Assembly: GCF_000878135.1 (NCBI RefSeq)
Contig: NZ_JXQZ01000002.1
Span: forward strand, 1-64,000
Reading direction: 5' to 3'
DNA from: Frigoribacterium sp. MEB024
Lineage (GTDB): Bacteria; Actinomycetota; Actinomycetes; Actinomycetales; Microbacteriaceae
DNA: 64,000 bases
Part shown: positions 17,101 to 25,378 of the stretch, piece by piece
Layout of the letters: each line of letters starts with the position of its first letter
Position numbering within the stretch: the first letter of the stretch is position 1
Translations under genes and position numbers: made by a program
Notes under the pieces: model-generated
Told to the model about the DNA's origin: nothing
What the model saw: only the letters and a program-made list of their open reading frames with translations
The model's database searches: none

Positions 17101-17348
17101 GGGTGCTCCGGTTTCTGCGCGGCCTCGTGGGGCGCGAATCGGGTGACGGGAGGGGCGGTGTCGGGTGACGACGCCGTCGGCCGAGTCTAACGACGCGCCC
17201 TGGTGTGTTACGGGGCGGGACGAGCCATCCCGCGTGCAGATCGTGCAGGATATTACGGACCTCCCAGTAATCCGTGAGACAACTGGTGACGCATCCCCGA
17301 TCTCGACCGATCCCCGCGATCGATCCCCCGGACGACAGGACTCCCCAC

Positions 17349-18008
17349 GTGGCCGACGACAAGCCCACCGTCAAGCAGCAGCGCGACGCCCGACGCCAGG
17401 AGAAGGTCGCCGAGCTCAAAAGGCAGCAGGCCCGGGCGAAGCGCAACCGCACCATCGGCATCGTCACCGCCTCCGTCGCGGGCGCGGCGGCGATCGCGCT
17501 GGTCGTCACCTTCGTCGTGACGAGCGGCCAGCCGCGGCAAGACCCTCAGGCCATCGAGATCGACGGCGTGAAGACCTACTCCGACCTCACCGCCAACCAC
17601 GTCGGCGGCAGCGTCGACTACGCGATGACCCCTCCCGCGGGCGGCGACCACAACCAGATCTGGCTGAACTGCGGTGTCTACACCGAGCCCGTGCCGAACG
17701 AGAACGCCGTCCACGACCTCGAGCACGGCGCCGTCTGGTTCACCTACGACCCCGAGCAGGTCAGCGAGAGCGAGATCGAGGCGCTGCGCGACTTCGCCCC
17801 CGACACCTACGCGGTCGTCTCGCCCTACGAGGGTCTCGACTCCCCCATGTACGTCTCGGCCTGGGGCGCCCAGCTGCCCTTCGCGAACGTCACGGACGAC
17901 GAGGCCACCGTGTCGGACTTCGTCACCAAGTACTGGAAGTCCACGAACGCCCCCGAGCCCGGCGCGCCCTGCACCGGCGGCGTGGACGGCACCGGCAAGA
18001 TCGCGTGA
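17349..18008 (+). CDS. DUF3105 membrane-anchored protein
   Basis: This 219-residue protein has a basic Lys/Arg/Gln-rich N-terminus, a single membrane segment near residues 38-58, and an external DUF3105 domain. The domain shows the family pattern NHVGGSVDYAMTPPAGGDHN followed by WLNCGVY and AVHDLEHGAVWFTY, with conserved His and Cys residues that could bind a metal. Its function is unknown. The GTG at 17349 is favoured because the charged N-terminus typical of the family begins there. The stop overlaps the start of the DUF305 gene (GTGA), so the pair is translationally coupled. Confidence 0.8.
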   Translation: MADDKPTVKQQRDARRQEKVAELKRQQARAKRNRTIGIVTASVAGAAAIALVVTFVVTSGQPRQDPQAIEIDGVKTYSDLTANHVGGSVDYAMTPPAGGDHNQIWLNCGVYTEPVPNENAVHDLEHGAVWFTYDPEQVSESEIEALRDFAPDTYAVVSPYEGLDSPMYVSAWGAQLPFANVTDDEATVSDFVTKYWKSTNAPEPGAPCTGGVDGTGKIA

Positions 18009-18742
18009 CCGCACCGGGGCGTGACGACGCCGACGTGACCGACGGGGCGGGGCCGCACCGCGCCTCCTCGGGTCGTCGGCTGCGGCTGGTGATCGCGGGG
18101 GTCCTGACCGTGGCGATCGTGCTGCTGGTCGGCATCGCACTCGGCCGGCTCAGCTCGCCGAACCCGGTCACGCCCGGGACGGACAGCGTCGAGGCAGGGT
18201 TCTCGCGGGACATGCAGGTGCACCACGAGCAGGCCGTGCAGATGGCGATGATGGTCCGCGATCGGACCGACGACCCCGAGGTGCGCTCGATGGCCTACGA
18301 CATGGCCCTCACGCAGTCGCAGCAGGCCGGCCAGATGTACGCCTGGCTCGAGCTGTGGCGCGTGCCGCAGGCACCGTCCGAGCCGACCATGACCTGGATG
18401 ACCCGCCCGACGCTCGACGGCGACTACGGCAGCCACCACATGACCGGCGACGGAGGCGCGAGCGGCTCGGCCACGCCCGTCGCCACCCACGAACCCGGCG
18501 GCCGCATGCCCGGGCTGGCCACCGACGAGCAGCTCGCGGCCCTCGACTCCGCCCGCGGCGTGGAGGCCGAGCGGCACTTCCTGACGCTGATGATCGCCCA
18601 CCACGAGGGCGGCATCGAGATGGCCGACGCGATCCTGGCACGCAGCGAGGTGACGCAGGTGCGCGCCTTCGCCTCGGGCATGGTGCAGACGCAGCAGAGC
18701 GAGATCGACGCCATGCAGGCGATGCTCGCCGAGCGCAGCTGA
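18005..18742 (+). CDS. DUF305 (CopM-like) membrane-anchored protein
   Basis: This 245-residue protein has one N-terminal membrane anchor (about residues 30-48) followed by a ferritin-like DUF305 domain. It contains the paired signatures MQVHHEQAVQMAMMV and MIAHHEGGIEMADA, rich in His and Met. A cyanobacterial member (CopM) binds copper, so metal handling outside the membrane is plausible but not shown. The GTG start overlaps the DUF3105 stop codon, and this two-gene arrangement is frequent in actinobacteria. An AGGAGGCGCG motif (18059-18068, minus orientation) encodes Arg-Ala-Ser before the anchor. Confidence 0.82.
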   Translation: MTAPGRDDADVTDGAGPHRASSGRRLRLVIAGVLTVAIVLLVGIALGRLSSPNPVTPGTDSVEAGFSRDMQVHHEQAVQMAMMVRDRTDDPEVRSMAYDMALTQSQQAGQMYAWLELWRVPQAPSEPTMTWMTRPTLDGDYGSHHMTGDGGASGSATPVATHEPGGRMPGLATDEQLAALDSARGVEAERHFLTLMIAHHEGGIEMADAILARSEVTQVRAFASGMVQTQQSEIDAMQAMLAERS

Positions 18743-18764
18743 GGGACGCCCGGCCCGCTACGGC

Positions 18765-20639
18765 CTACGCCGAGACCTGCTGCCCGTAGAGCTCGGCGTA
18801 GACCCCGCCCAGCGCGAGCAGCTCGTCGTGCGTGCCGCGCTCGACGACGTGGCCGGCCACGACCACGAAGACGACGTCGGCGTCGCGGACCGTCGAGAGG
18901 CGGTGCGCGATCGCGATCGTCGTCCGACCGCGGGTCGCCGTGTCGAGAGCCTCTTGGACGACGCGCTCGGACACCGTGTCGAGGGCGCTCGTCGCCTCGT
19001 CGAGGACCATCACCGCCGGGTCTTTCAGCAGGACGCGGGCGATGGCGATGCGTTGTTTCTCGCCACCCGAGAGGCGATAGCCCCGCTCGCCGACGATCGT
19101 GTCGTAGCCGTCGGGGAACGACGCGATGGTCTCGTGGATGTTGGCCTGCCGGGCCGCGTCGACCAGTTGCTCGTCGGTCGCGTCGGGTCGCGCGTAGCGG
19201 AGGTTGTCGCCGATGCTGGCGTGGAACAGATAGGTCTCTTGGCTGACGATGCCGATGTTGCCGACCAGTGATTCTTGGTCGAGCCGCCGGACGTCGGTGC
19301 CTGCGAAGCGGACCGCACCGCCGGACGCCTCGTAGAACCGCGGGATCAGGTACGACACGGTCGTCTTGCCGGCACCGCTCGGGCCGACGAACGCGGCGAA
19401 CTGCCCGGGGGCGATGTCGAACGAGACGCCGTCGAGGGTCTTCTGCCCGGGCTCGGCGTCGGGATACGAGAACGAGACGTCGTCGAACTCGACCCGACCG
19501 AGCTGCGCCTCGTCGACGGCCTCGGCCGACGGGTCGTTCGTGATGGCCGGGTGGAGGTCGAGGTACTCGAAGATGCGAGCGAAGAGCGCCCCGGAGGTCT
19601 GCAGGTCGAGGGCCACCCGCAGCAAGCCCATGAGCGGGAAGGTCAACCGGGCCTGCACCGTCGTGAAGGCCACGATCGTGCCCGCGGTCACCGGCACGTC
19701 CCGGAGGATCAACCAGGCCGCGACCAGGTAGATGAGGGCGGGGATGACCGAGAGGAAGATCTGGACGACGGCGAAGAACCATTGCCCGCTCATCTGCTGA
19801 CGCACCTGCAGCCCGATCTGGGTGCGGTTCTCGGCGGCGTAGCGCTCGACCTCTGAGTGCTGCTGGTTGAAGCTCTTGGCGAGCAGGATGCCGCTGACGC
19901 TCAACGCCTCTTGCGTGATGGCGGTCATGTCGCTGAGGGACTCCTGCGTCTTGGTGGCGATGCGGGCACGCACCTGCCCCACCCGGCGCTGGGCCACCAC
20001 GAGCAGCGGCAGCAGGATCACCGTGACGACGGTCATCTGCCAGCTGAGGACGAGCATGGACACGAAGGCCGCGATGACCGTGACCGTGTTGCCGAGGACG
20101 CTCGAGATGGTGTTGCTGAGCACGTTCGCGACGCCACCGACGTCGTTCTGCAACCGGGACTGGATGACGCCGGTCTTGGTGCGGGTGAAGAACGCGAGCT
20201 CCATGCGCTGCAGGTGCCCGAAGAGGCGGATGCGCAACGCCCCCATGACCTTGTTGCCGACCGTGGCCGTCAGGTAGGTCTGCCAGACGCCGATGCCGGC
20301 CGACAGCACCCAGAGCCCCACCATGGCACCCACCAGCTCGAGCAGCACGGGCACGTCGGGGCCGCCCGGCGGGAACAGCCCCCGGTCGAACGCCTGCTTG
20401 GTGAGCAACGGCGGAGCCACGCTGACGGCGGCGCCGATCAGGACCAGCACCACGGTGACGACGAGTGCCCGCTTGTGCGGGACGAACAGATCGCGGATGC
20501 GACCGAGCAGGTCGGGGATGCGCGGCGCCGTGGCGTTCGCTGCACGCTGGGCGTCGGCGTCGCCGCTCGACACCCGACCGGAACCACCCGGACGGCCCCC
20601 GCCACGGGGACCGCCTGCAGGGGCGTGCATCGAGCTCAT
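18765..20639 (-). CDS. ABC exporter, fused membrane and ATPase domains (MsbA/LmrA type)
   Basis: This 624-residue half-transporter has a Gly/Arg-rich N-terminal tail of about 40 residues, then six membrane segments. The ATPase domain has Walker A GPSGAGKTT, the signature LSGGEKQRIAIARVL, Walker B VMVLDEATSALD and the switch His in AIAHRLS. The family works as a dimer and exports lipids, peptides or drugs; its substrate is unknown. TACGCT six bases before the ATG at 20639 supports that start (an alternative ATG is three codons later). No partner gene is adjacent, so it may act as a homodimer. Confidence 0.85.
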   Translation of the reverse strand: MSSMHAPAGGPRGGGRPGGSGRVSSGDADAQRAANATAPRIPDLLGRIRDLFVPHKRALVVTVVLVLIGAAVSVAPPLLTKQAFDRGLFPPGGPDVPVLLELVGAMVGLWVLSAGIGVWQTYLTATVGNKVMGALRIRLFGHLQRMELAFFTRTKTGVIQSRLQNDVGGVANVLSNTISSVLGNTVTVIAAFVSMLVLSWQMTVVTVILLPLLVVAQRRVGQVRARIATKTQESLSDMTAITQEALSVSGILLAKSFNQQHSEVERYAAENRTQIGLQVRQQMSGQWFFAVVQIFLSVIPALIYLVAAWLILRDVPVTAGTIVAFTTVQARLTFPLMGLLRVALDLQTSGALFARIFEYLDLHPAITNDPSAEAVDEAQLGRVEFDDVSFSYPDAEPGQKTLDGVSFDIAPGQFAAFVGPSGAGKTTVSYLIPRFYEASGGAVRFAGTDVRRLDQESLVGNIGIVSQETYLFHASIGDNLRYARPDATDEQLVDAARQANIHETIASFPDGYDTIVGERGYRLSGGEKQRIAIARVLLKDPAVMVLDEATSALDTVSERVVQEALDTATRGRTTIAIAHRLSTVRDADVVFVVVAGHVVERGTHDELLALGGVYAELYGQQVSA

Positions 20640-20645
20640 CCGGTC

Positions 20646-20651
20646 AGCGTA
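20646..20651 (-). promoter_or_regulatory. Leaderless-type -10 box for the ABC exporter
   Basis: On the minus strand TACGCT lies six bases before the ATG at 20639. Confidence 0.4.
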
Positions 20652-20929
20652 GGCCTGACCACCGTCACGGGTGGCCCGCCGCCGGGGTGCGGGGTTCGGG
20701 GTGCGAGGCGACGCCCGCAAGAAATCGCCATGGGACCGTCGAGACACGCCGCGACACGCCGTAGAACGACCGTTCGTCCCCCAGTTGTGGGCGCAATGCC
20801 CGACAGACCATACGACGGAATGAACACTCAGTTTAGTATGGCGGTGTCGGTGCACCTGACCAGGCTCCGGCAGCCGCGCTCCCCCTACCCGACGGGCGAG
20901 CCTCCCGAAGCGGCGGAGCTAGGACCATC

Positions 20930-22525
20930 GTGAACACGTCGAACCCCACGGCCGTCGAACCACCGAGTGCCGAACTGCAGCCCGCCGACCACCGGGCTGC
21001 TCTCGATGCCATCGAACAGGGCTGGACCCAGATCGCCCCCCTTCAGGGAGCGCGTCTGCGCGAAGCCATCCGCTCGACCCCCGAGGAGGAATGGCGTGGA
21101 CGACCCCGCATCCTGCTCGCCCTGGCCGCGAGCCACCGCTCGGTCGGCTCCCGCTCGCGCAGTGCCGCCCTGCCCTGGTTCCGAGGCGTGGCCAAGGCGC
21201 TCGACGCCGACCCCGACCTGCCGCTCGACATCCGGGCGGGCTACCACGTCCACCTCGGTGCGTCCCTGCGCACCCTCGGCAACTTCGTGGTGGCCCACGA
21301 GCACCTCGAGGTCGCCCGCACCCTCATCGAGAACGACCTGGCCGAGTCGATCAGCGTGCGCATCTCGCTCAGCGCCTCCTTCTCACTGCAGCTCGGCCTC
21401 ATCCGCCTGCACTACGGCGAGATCGACCAGGCCCGCTTCGCCCTGAGCCTCGCGAACGGTCTCGGCGAGGACCACCTCAGCACCGCCGAGCGCGTGGAGT
21501 GCCTCTCGGCCCTCGCCTTCGTCGCGATGTTGATCGGCGACTTCGACCTCGCCGACCGCCACGTCGACCTCGCCCGCGAGCTCGCCGACGGCACCGACCT
21601 GTTGGGCAGCTCGTTCGGCGCACTGACCCAGATCACGCGCGTCCACCTCGCCCTCGAACGCGGTGAGGCCGTCGGGGGCCACGAGAGCCTGCTCGCCGAC
21701 GTCCGCCAGGCGTCACGCGGCAGCGACTGGGAGGCGCTCGGCCTGTTCGCCGAGGCGCACGTGCTGCTGGCCGAGAGCCGGCACATCGAGGTGCTCGACC
21801 TGCTGGCCAGGATCGCCCGCACCATCGACGGCTTCACCGGGCACAGCGCCCTGACCGAGTCGGCGACCGTGATGCGGGCCGAGACCATGCGCCTGCTCGG
21901 CCAGCCCCACGAGGCCCGTCGTCTGGCCTCGTCGGTGACCTCGTCGCACCACCACATCCGCTGTCCCGCTCGCGTGCTCGCCCTCGTGCACCTCGCCGCC
22001 GGCGAGCCCGAGGACGCCCTCGAGGCGCTCGAGCAGTGCCTCGCCATCGGGGACCTGCACAGCGAGCGCACGATGGGCCAGGTGCACGCGATCCAGGCCG
22101 CTGCACACCTCGCACTCGGCGACGGCCCGCACAGCGACATCGCTTTCGACCGGGCCCTGTTGAGCGCCGGCCACAACGGGTCGATCTGGCTCTTCGCCAC
22201 GCTGCCCGAGGACGTCCTCGAGCACCTCGTGCAGCGCGCGGTCGGGCGCCGTCAGCCGCCCACCATCGTCGGGGTGCTCGACCGCCTGCGGGGCACCTCG
22301 GCGGACGTCGTGCCGCAACTCGCCGAGCCACTGAGCGACCGTGAGCTCGTCATCGTCCAGCACCTGGCCACCGGCCAGACCCTGGGCCAGATCGGCAGCC
22401 AGCTGTTCATCTCGGTGAACACGGTGAAGAGCCACGTCCGCAGCATCTACCGCAAGCTCCAGGCCTCGTCCCGGCGCGAGGCGATGACCCGTGTCAAGCA
22501 GCTCGGCCTCGACCTCGACGAGTAG
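20930..22525 (+). CDS. LuxR-family regulator with TPR-like N-terminal region
   Basis: This 531-residue protein has a long all-helical N-terminal region with repeated Leu/Ala-rich helices like tetratricopeptide repeats (for example HEHLEVARTLIENDLAES and LAAGEPEDALEALEQCLAI). It ends in a LuxR/NarL helix-turn-helix: LSDRELVIVQHLATGQTL, then LFISVNTVKSHVRSIYRKL. It lacks the P-loop ATPase of MalT-type regulators. The GTG at 20930 has only a weak ribosome binding site. An AT-richer stretch at 20810-20860 containing TTTAGTAT is the likely promoter zone. Target genes are unknown; the amino-acid permease just downstream is one candidate. Confidence 0.75.
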   Translation: MNTSNPTAVEPPSAELQPADHRAALDAIEQGWTQIAPLQGARLREAIRSTPEEEWRGRPRILLALAASHRSVGSRSRSAALPWFRGVAKALDADPDLPLDIRAGYHVHLGASLRTLGNFVVAHEHLEVARTLIENDLAESISVRISLSASFSLQLGLIRLHYGEIDQARFALSLANGLGEDHLSTAERVECLSALAFVAMLIGDFDLADRHVDLARELADGTDLLGSSFGALTQITRVHLALERGEAVGGHESLLADVRQASRGSDWEALGLFAEAHVLLAESRHIEVLDLLARIARTIDGFTGHSALTESATVMRAETMRLLGQPHEARRLASSVTSSHHHIRCPARVLALVHLAAGEPEDALEALEQCLAIGDLHSERTMGQVHAIQAAAHLALGDGPHSDIAFDRALLSAGHNGSIWLFATLPEDVLEHLVQRAVGRRQPPTIVGVLDRLRGTSADVVPQLAEPLSDRELVIVQHLATGQTLGQIGSQLFISVNTVKSHVRSIYRKLQASSRREAMTRVKQLGLDLDE

Positions 22526-22531
22526 TCCCCG

Positions 22532-22579
22532 GGAGGCACGGCGTCCCGAGGAGGCACGGCGCCCCGAGGAGGCACGGCG
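22532..22579 (+). repeat. Three tandem 18-bp repeats between LuxR and APC genes
   Basis: The 12-mer GGAGGCACGGCG occurs at 22532, 22550 and 22568, an exact 18-bp period. The unit CCGAGGAGGCACGGCG differs by one base from the dispersed AGGAGGCGCG motif, suggesting local duplication of a variant copy. The array ends 12 bp before the -10 box of the APC gene. Confidence 0.75.
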
Positions 22580-22591
22580 CCCGCCGTACGG

Positions 22592-22597
22592 TAGCCT
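22592..22597 (+). promoter_or_regulatory. Leaderless-type -10 box for the APC permease gene
   Basis: TAGCCT stands six bases before the GTG at 22604. Confidence 0.45.
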
Positions 22598-22603
22598 CTC
22601 GCG

Positions 22604-24046
22604 GTGCCCCACGAGTCCCGCGTCACGTCCCGCCCCTCCCTCGTCGCCCAGCTGAGGGCGCGCAAACCCCTCGAGGCGTACGTCGCCGAGAGCGAGGCCA
22701 CCGCCGACGGCGGACCCCGCCTGCGCCGCACCCTGGGCGTCTGGCACCTCACGGCGATCAGCATCGGTGCGACCCTCGGCACGGGCATCCTGGTCGTGCT
22801 CGGCACGGCCGTCCCGCTGGCCGGTCCCGCGGTCTGGATCTCGTTCGTCCTCGCGGGCGTCGCGGCCCTGCTGTCGGCCCTGTCCTACGCCGAGATGGCG
22901 GGCAGCGTGCCCGTGTCGGGCTCGAGCTACTCGTACGCGTACGCGACGCTCGGCGAGGGCATCGCCTGGGTCTGCGGGTGGTGTCTCGTCCTCGAGTACG
23001 CCGTCTCGGTCGCGGCCGTCGCCGTCGGCGCGGGCCAGTACGTCAACGAGGCCCTCGACGTGTTCGGGCTGGCCCTGCCGGCCGCGATCGCCGAGCCCCC
23101 GGGTGCCGGTGGCGTGCTGAACCTGCCCGCGGCGGTGCTCGTCCTGCTCGCCACCCTCGTGCTGGTGCCGGGCGCCCGCGAGAGCGCCTGGGTCAACACG
23201 CTGCTCGTCGTCGTCAAGGTGGCGCTCCTCGTGTTCTTCGTCGCCGTCGCCTTCACGGCCTTCAGCGCCGGCAACTTCGAGCCGTTGGCACCGATGGGCG
23301 CGGCCGGCGTCTCGGCCGCCGCCTCCCGGCTGTTCTTCTCGTACATCGGCTTCGACGCGGCGTCCACGGCGGGCGAGGAGGCCCGCGACGCGAAGCGAGA
23401 CCTGCCGCGCGCCATCATCGCCTCGATCCTGATCATCACGGTGCTGTACATCCTCGTGGCCGTCGCCGCGATCGGCGCGCGTCCCTGGACGACCTTCACC
23501 GACGGCGAGGCGACCCTCGTCACCATCGTCGCCGACATCACGGGCCAGCCGTGGGTCGCCTTCCTCTTCGCCGTCACCGCCGTGGCGGCGATCGCGAGCG
23601 TCGTGCTGACGGTGCTCTACGGTCAGACGCGCATCTTCGTCTCGATGGCCCGCGACGGGCTCGTCCCCCGCGTCCTCGGTCGTGTCTCGGCGCGGACGCA
23701 GACCCCCGTCGCCGGCACCCTGATCGTCGGCGGAGCGGTGGCCGTGGCCGCCGCGGTGATCCCCCTGGGCGCCCTCGCCGACGCGACGAGCATCGGCACG
23801 CTCTTCGCCTTCGCCCTGGTCAACGTGTCGGTCATCTGGCTTCGCCGCAACCGGCCCGAACTCGACCGGACCTACAAGGTGCCGCTGTACCCGGTGACCC
23901 CGATCCTCGGCTGCGCCTTCTGCGTGCTGCTGATGGTGACGCTCGGCTGGGTCACCTGGGCGGCCTTCGCCGTCTGGATGGCCGTGGGCACCGCGGTGTA
24001 CCTCGGGTACGGTCGGCGACACTCGGTCCTGGCCCGCGCCTCCTGA
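22604..24046 (+). CDS. APC-superfamily amino-acid permease
   Basis: This 480-residue protein has about twelve hydrophobic segments and APC-family motifs. The unwound helix-1 sequence GATLGTGILVVLG comes near residue 60, followed by LSYAEMAGSVPVSGSSYSYAYATLGE and SRLFFSYIGFDAASTAGEEARDAKRD. It resembles cationic amino-acid transporters (YfnA/CAT type), which import amino acids with protons or by exchange. The GTG at 22604 is supported by a -10 box six bases upstream. The C-terminal Arg-Ala-Ser-stop is formed by a minus-oriented AGGAGGCGCG motif (24035-24044). A bidirectional terminator follows. Confidence 0.85.
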   Translation: MPHESRVTSRPSLVAQLRARKPLEAYVAESEATADGGPRLRRTLGVWHLTAISIGATLGTGILVVLGTAVPLAGPAVWISFVLAGVAALLSALSYAEMAGSVPVSGSSYSYAYATLGEGIAWVCGWCLVLEYAVSVAAVAVGAGQYVNEALDVFGLALPAAIAEPPGAGGVLNLPAAVLVLLATLVLVPGARESAWVNTLLVVVKVALLVFFVAVAFTAFSAGNFEPLAPMGAAGVSAAASRLFFSYIGFDAASTAGEEARDAKRDLPRAIIASILIITVLYILVAVAAIGARPWTTFTDGEATLVTIVADITGQPWVAFLFAVTAVAAIASVVLTVLYGQTRIFVSMARDGLVPRVLGRVSARTQTPVAGTLIVGGAVAVAAAVIPLGALADATSIGTLFAFALVNVSVIWLRRNRPELDRTYKVPLYPVTPILGCAFCVLLMVTLGWVTWAAFAVWMAVGTAVYLGYGRRHSVLARAS

Positions 24047-24089
24047 CCCGGCCCTCCGTGTGGTCGGCGCGCACCACCGGCGACGACGA

Positions 24090-24117
24090 AAGGCGCCACC
24101 CCGAGGGGTGGCGCCTT
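24090..24117. terminator. Bidirectional terminator between APC permease and rplL
   Basis: A perfect 13-bp inverted repeat (AAGGCGCCACCCC with GGGGTGGCGCCTT) separated by two bases lies between the convergent APC and rplL genes. The A/T ends on both sides fit termination in both directions. Confidence 0.75.
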
Positions 24118-24175
24118 CCGTGTGGTGCTGAGCAGACGTGCCGCTCAAGCGCAGAGGGCCGCGGGGGCCCGCCGA

Positions 24176-24559
24176 CTACTTGAGGGTGATCGTCGCGCCG
24201 GCGGCCTCGAGCTGAGCCTTGGCCTTGTCGGCGGCTTCCTTCGAGGCGCCCTCGAGGACGGTGCTGGGGGCACCGTCGACGACGGCCTTGGCCTCGCCGA
24301 GACCGAGGCTCGTGAGAGCGCGGACCTCTTTGATGACCTGGATCTTCTTGTCGCCGGCAGCCTCGAGCACGACGTCGAAGGCGGTCTGCTCTTCGACCTC
24401 TTCGGCGGCGGCGGCGGGGCCGGCGGCACCGGCAGCGGCCACGGGGGCAGCAGCGGTGACCTCGAAGACCTCTTCGAACTTCTTCACGAAGTCGCTGAGC
24501 TCGATGAGCGTGAGCTCCTTGAAGGCCTCGATCAGTTCGTCCTGCGTGAGCTTCGCCAT
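24176..24559 (-). CDS. rplL: Ribosomal protein L7/L12
   Basis: This 127-residue protein is the L7/L12 stalk protein. The N-terminal dimerisation part starts [20 protein letters not shown], an Ala-rich hinge follows at about residues 37-55, and the C-terminal domain has the conserved [20 protein letters not shown] and VKEAPSTV-type segment. Several dimers bind L10 on the 50S subunit and recruit translation GTPases. The gene follows rplJ after 49 bp in the usual order. The ATG at 24559 is preceded by AAGGAGAACACC. Confidence 0.95.
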   Translation of the reverse strand: MAKLTQDELIEAFKELTLIELSDFVKKFEEVFEVTAAAPVAAAGAAGPAAAAEEVEEQTAFDVVLEAAGDKKIQVIKEVRALTSLGLGEAKAVVDGAPSTVLEGASKEAADKAKAQLEAAGATITLK

Positions 24560-24608
24560 GGTGTTCTCCTTATGGGTTTTCTAAAGTGTGGGTTGGTACG
24601 ACAGCTTT

Positions 24609-25124
24609 TTAGCTGTCGGCTTCCTGCTTGGCACGCAGCGCCTCGACCGTGCGAACGGCCTGGGACAGCGGTGCCTGGAACAGGTAGGCAGCACCGAACA
24701 GCGAAGCCTTGAAGGCGCCGGCCAGTTTGCCCAGCAGCACCTCTCGGGACTCGAGATCGGCGAGCTGCTTGACCTCGTCTGCCGTGAGCGGGTTACCGTC
24801 GAAGTAACCGTTCTTCACGATCAGAGCGGGGTGTGCCTTGGCGAAGTCACGCAGGCTCTTGGCGACGGCGACAGGGTCACCGTGCACGAAGGCGATCGCA
24901 GACGGTCCGACGAGTTCGTCGTCGAACGAGCTGATTCCGGCGTTGTTGGCCGCGATCTTGCTGAGCGTGTTCTTCACCACGGCGTACGTCGCGTCTGCAC
25001 TGATGGACTTGCGGAGCTCTTTCAGCTCGGCAACAGTGAGACCGCGGTACTCGGTGAGCAGGACGGCGGTCGAGTCACGGAAGTTGTCCGTGAGCTCGGC
25101 GACCGATGCTTCCTTGTTCGCCAT
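24609..25124 (-). CDS. rplJ: Ribosomal protein L10
   Basis: This 171-residue protein is L10, the base of the L7/L12 stalk. It shows [15 protein letters not shown], the rRNA-binding stretch [16 protein letters not shown], and a C-terminal helix for L12 dimers. The ATG at 25124 has AGGAGAGCC upstream; the longer open frame beyond it is the untranslated leader. A leader RNA with a built-in terminator precedes the gene, so autoregulation by L10-L12 is expected. It pairs with rplL but is separated from rplK-rplA by 16 kb. Confidence 0.95.
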   Translation of the reverse strand: MANKEASVAELTDNFRDSTAVLLTEYRGLTVAELKELRKSISADATYAVVKNTLSKIAANNAGISSFDDELVGPSAIAFVHGDPVAVAKSLRDFAKAHPALIVKNGYFDGNPLTADEVKQLADLESREVLLGKLAGAFKASLFGAAYLFQAPLSQAVRTVEALRAKQEADS

Positions 25125-25202
25125 GGCTCTCCTAAAACGTGGGTGTGCCGGCAGCCCCCGGGCGCTCGACTCGGCCGCACCGAGACCGGTGCCGCACCAA
25201 TG

Positions 25203-25232
25203 AAAAAAGCTCCGGCGCAAGCGCACGGAGCT
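25203..25232 (-). terminator. Attenuator terminator in the L10 leader
   Basis: On the minus strand AGCTCCG pairs with CGGAGCT around a GCG/CGC inner helix, directly followed by six T residues. This is a textbook intrinsic terminator and the only one in the window with a clean T-run. It sits before the coding region, so it acts as an attenuator. Confidence 0.85.
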
Positions 25233-25342
25233 GGATCTCTTCGAGAAGAGGAACGACTTCACACACCTGCGCTGGTCGCTCTCTCTCGAGAACCTTCGGC
25301 ACCCGTCTGCGAGCAGACGACTACAACCGGCGGTCTTGGGCT
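25203..25342 (-). ncRNA. L10 leader RNA (rplJ-rplL autoregulation)
   Basis: The roughly 140-base leader upstream of rplJ fits the ribosomal L10 leader family. On the minus strand it contains CCAAGACCGCCGG, a GCAGACGGG segment and GCGCAGGTG, arranged in short helices that mimic the 23S rRNA site for L10-(L12)4. It ends in an intrinsic terminator, implying attenuation when free L10 binds. Family membership is by pattern recall. Confidence 0.7.
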
Positions 25343-25348
25343 TCGCCA

Positions 25349-25378
25349 AGGATAGACGCAGGAGGCGCGCTCACGCAA
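25349..25378 (-). promoter_or_regulatory. Promoter of rplJ-rplL
   Basis: On the minus strand TTGCGT (25373-25378) and TATCCT (25349-25354) are 18 bases apart. The spacer contains a copy of the AGGAGGCGCG motif (25360-25369), and the -35 box overlaps the end of the histidine kinase gene. The predicted start at about 25342 matches the beginning of the leader. Confidence 0.6.
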
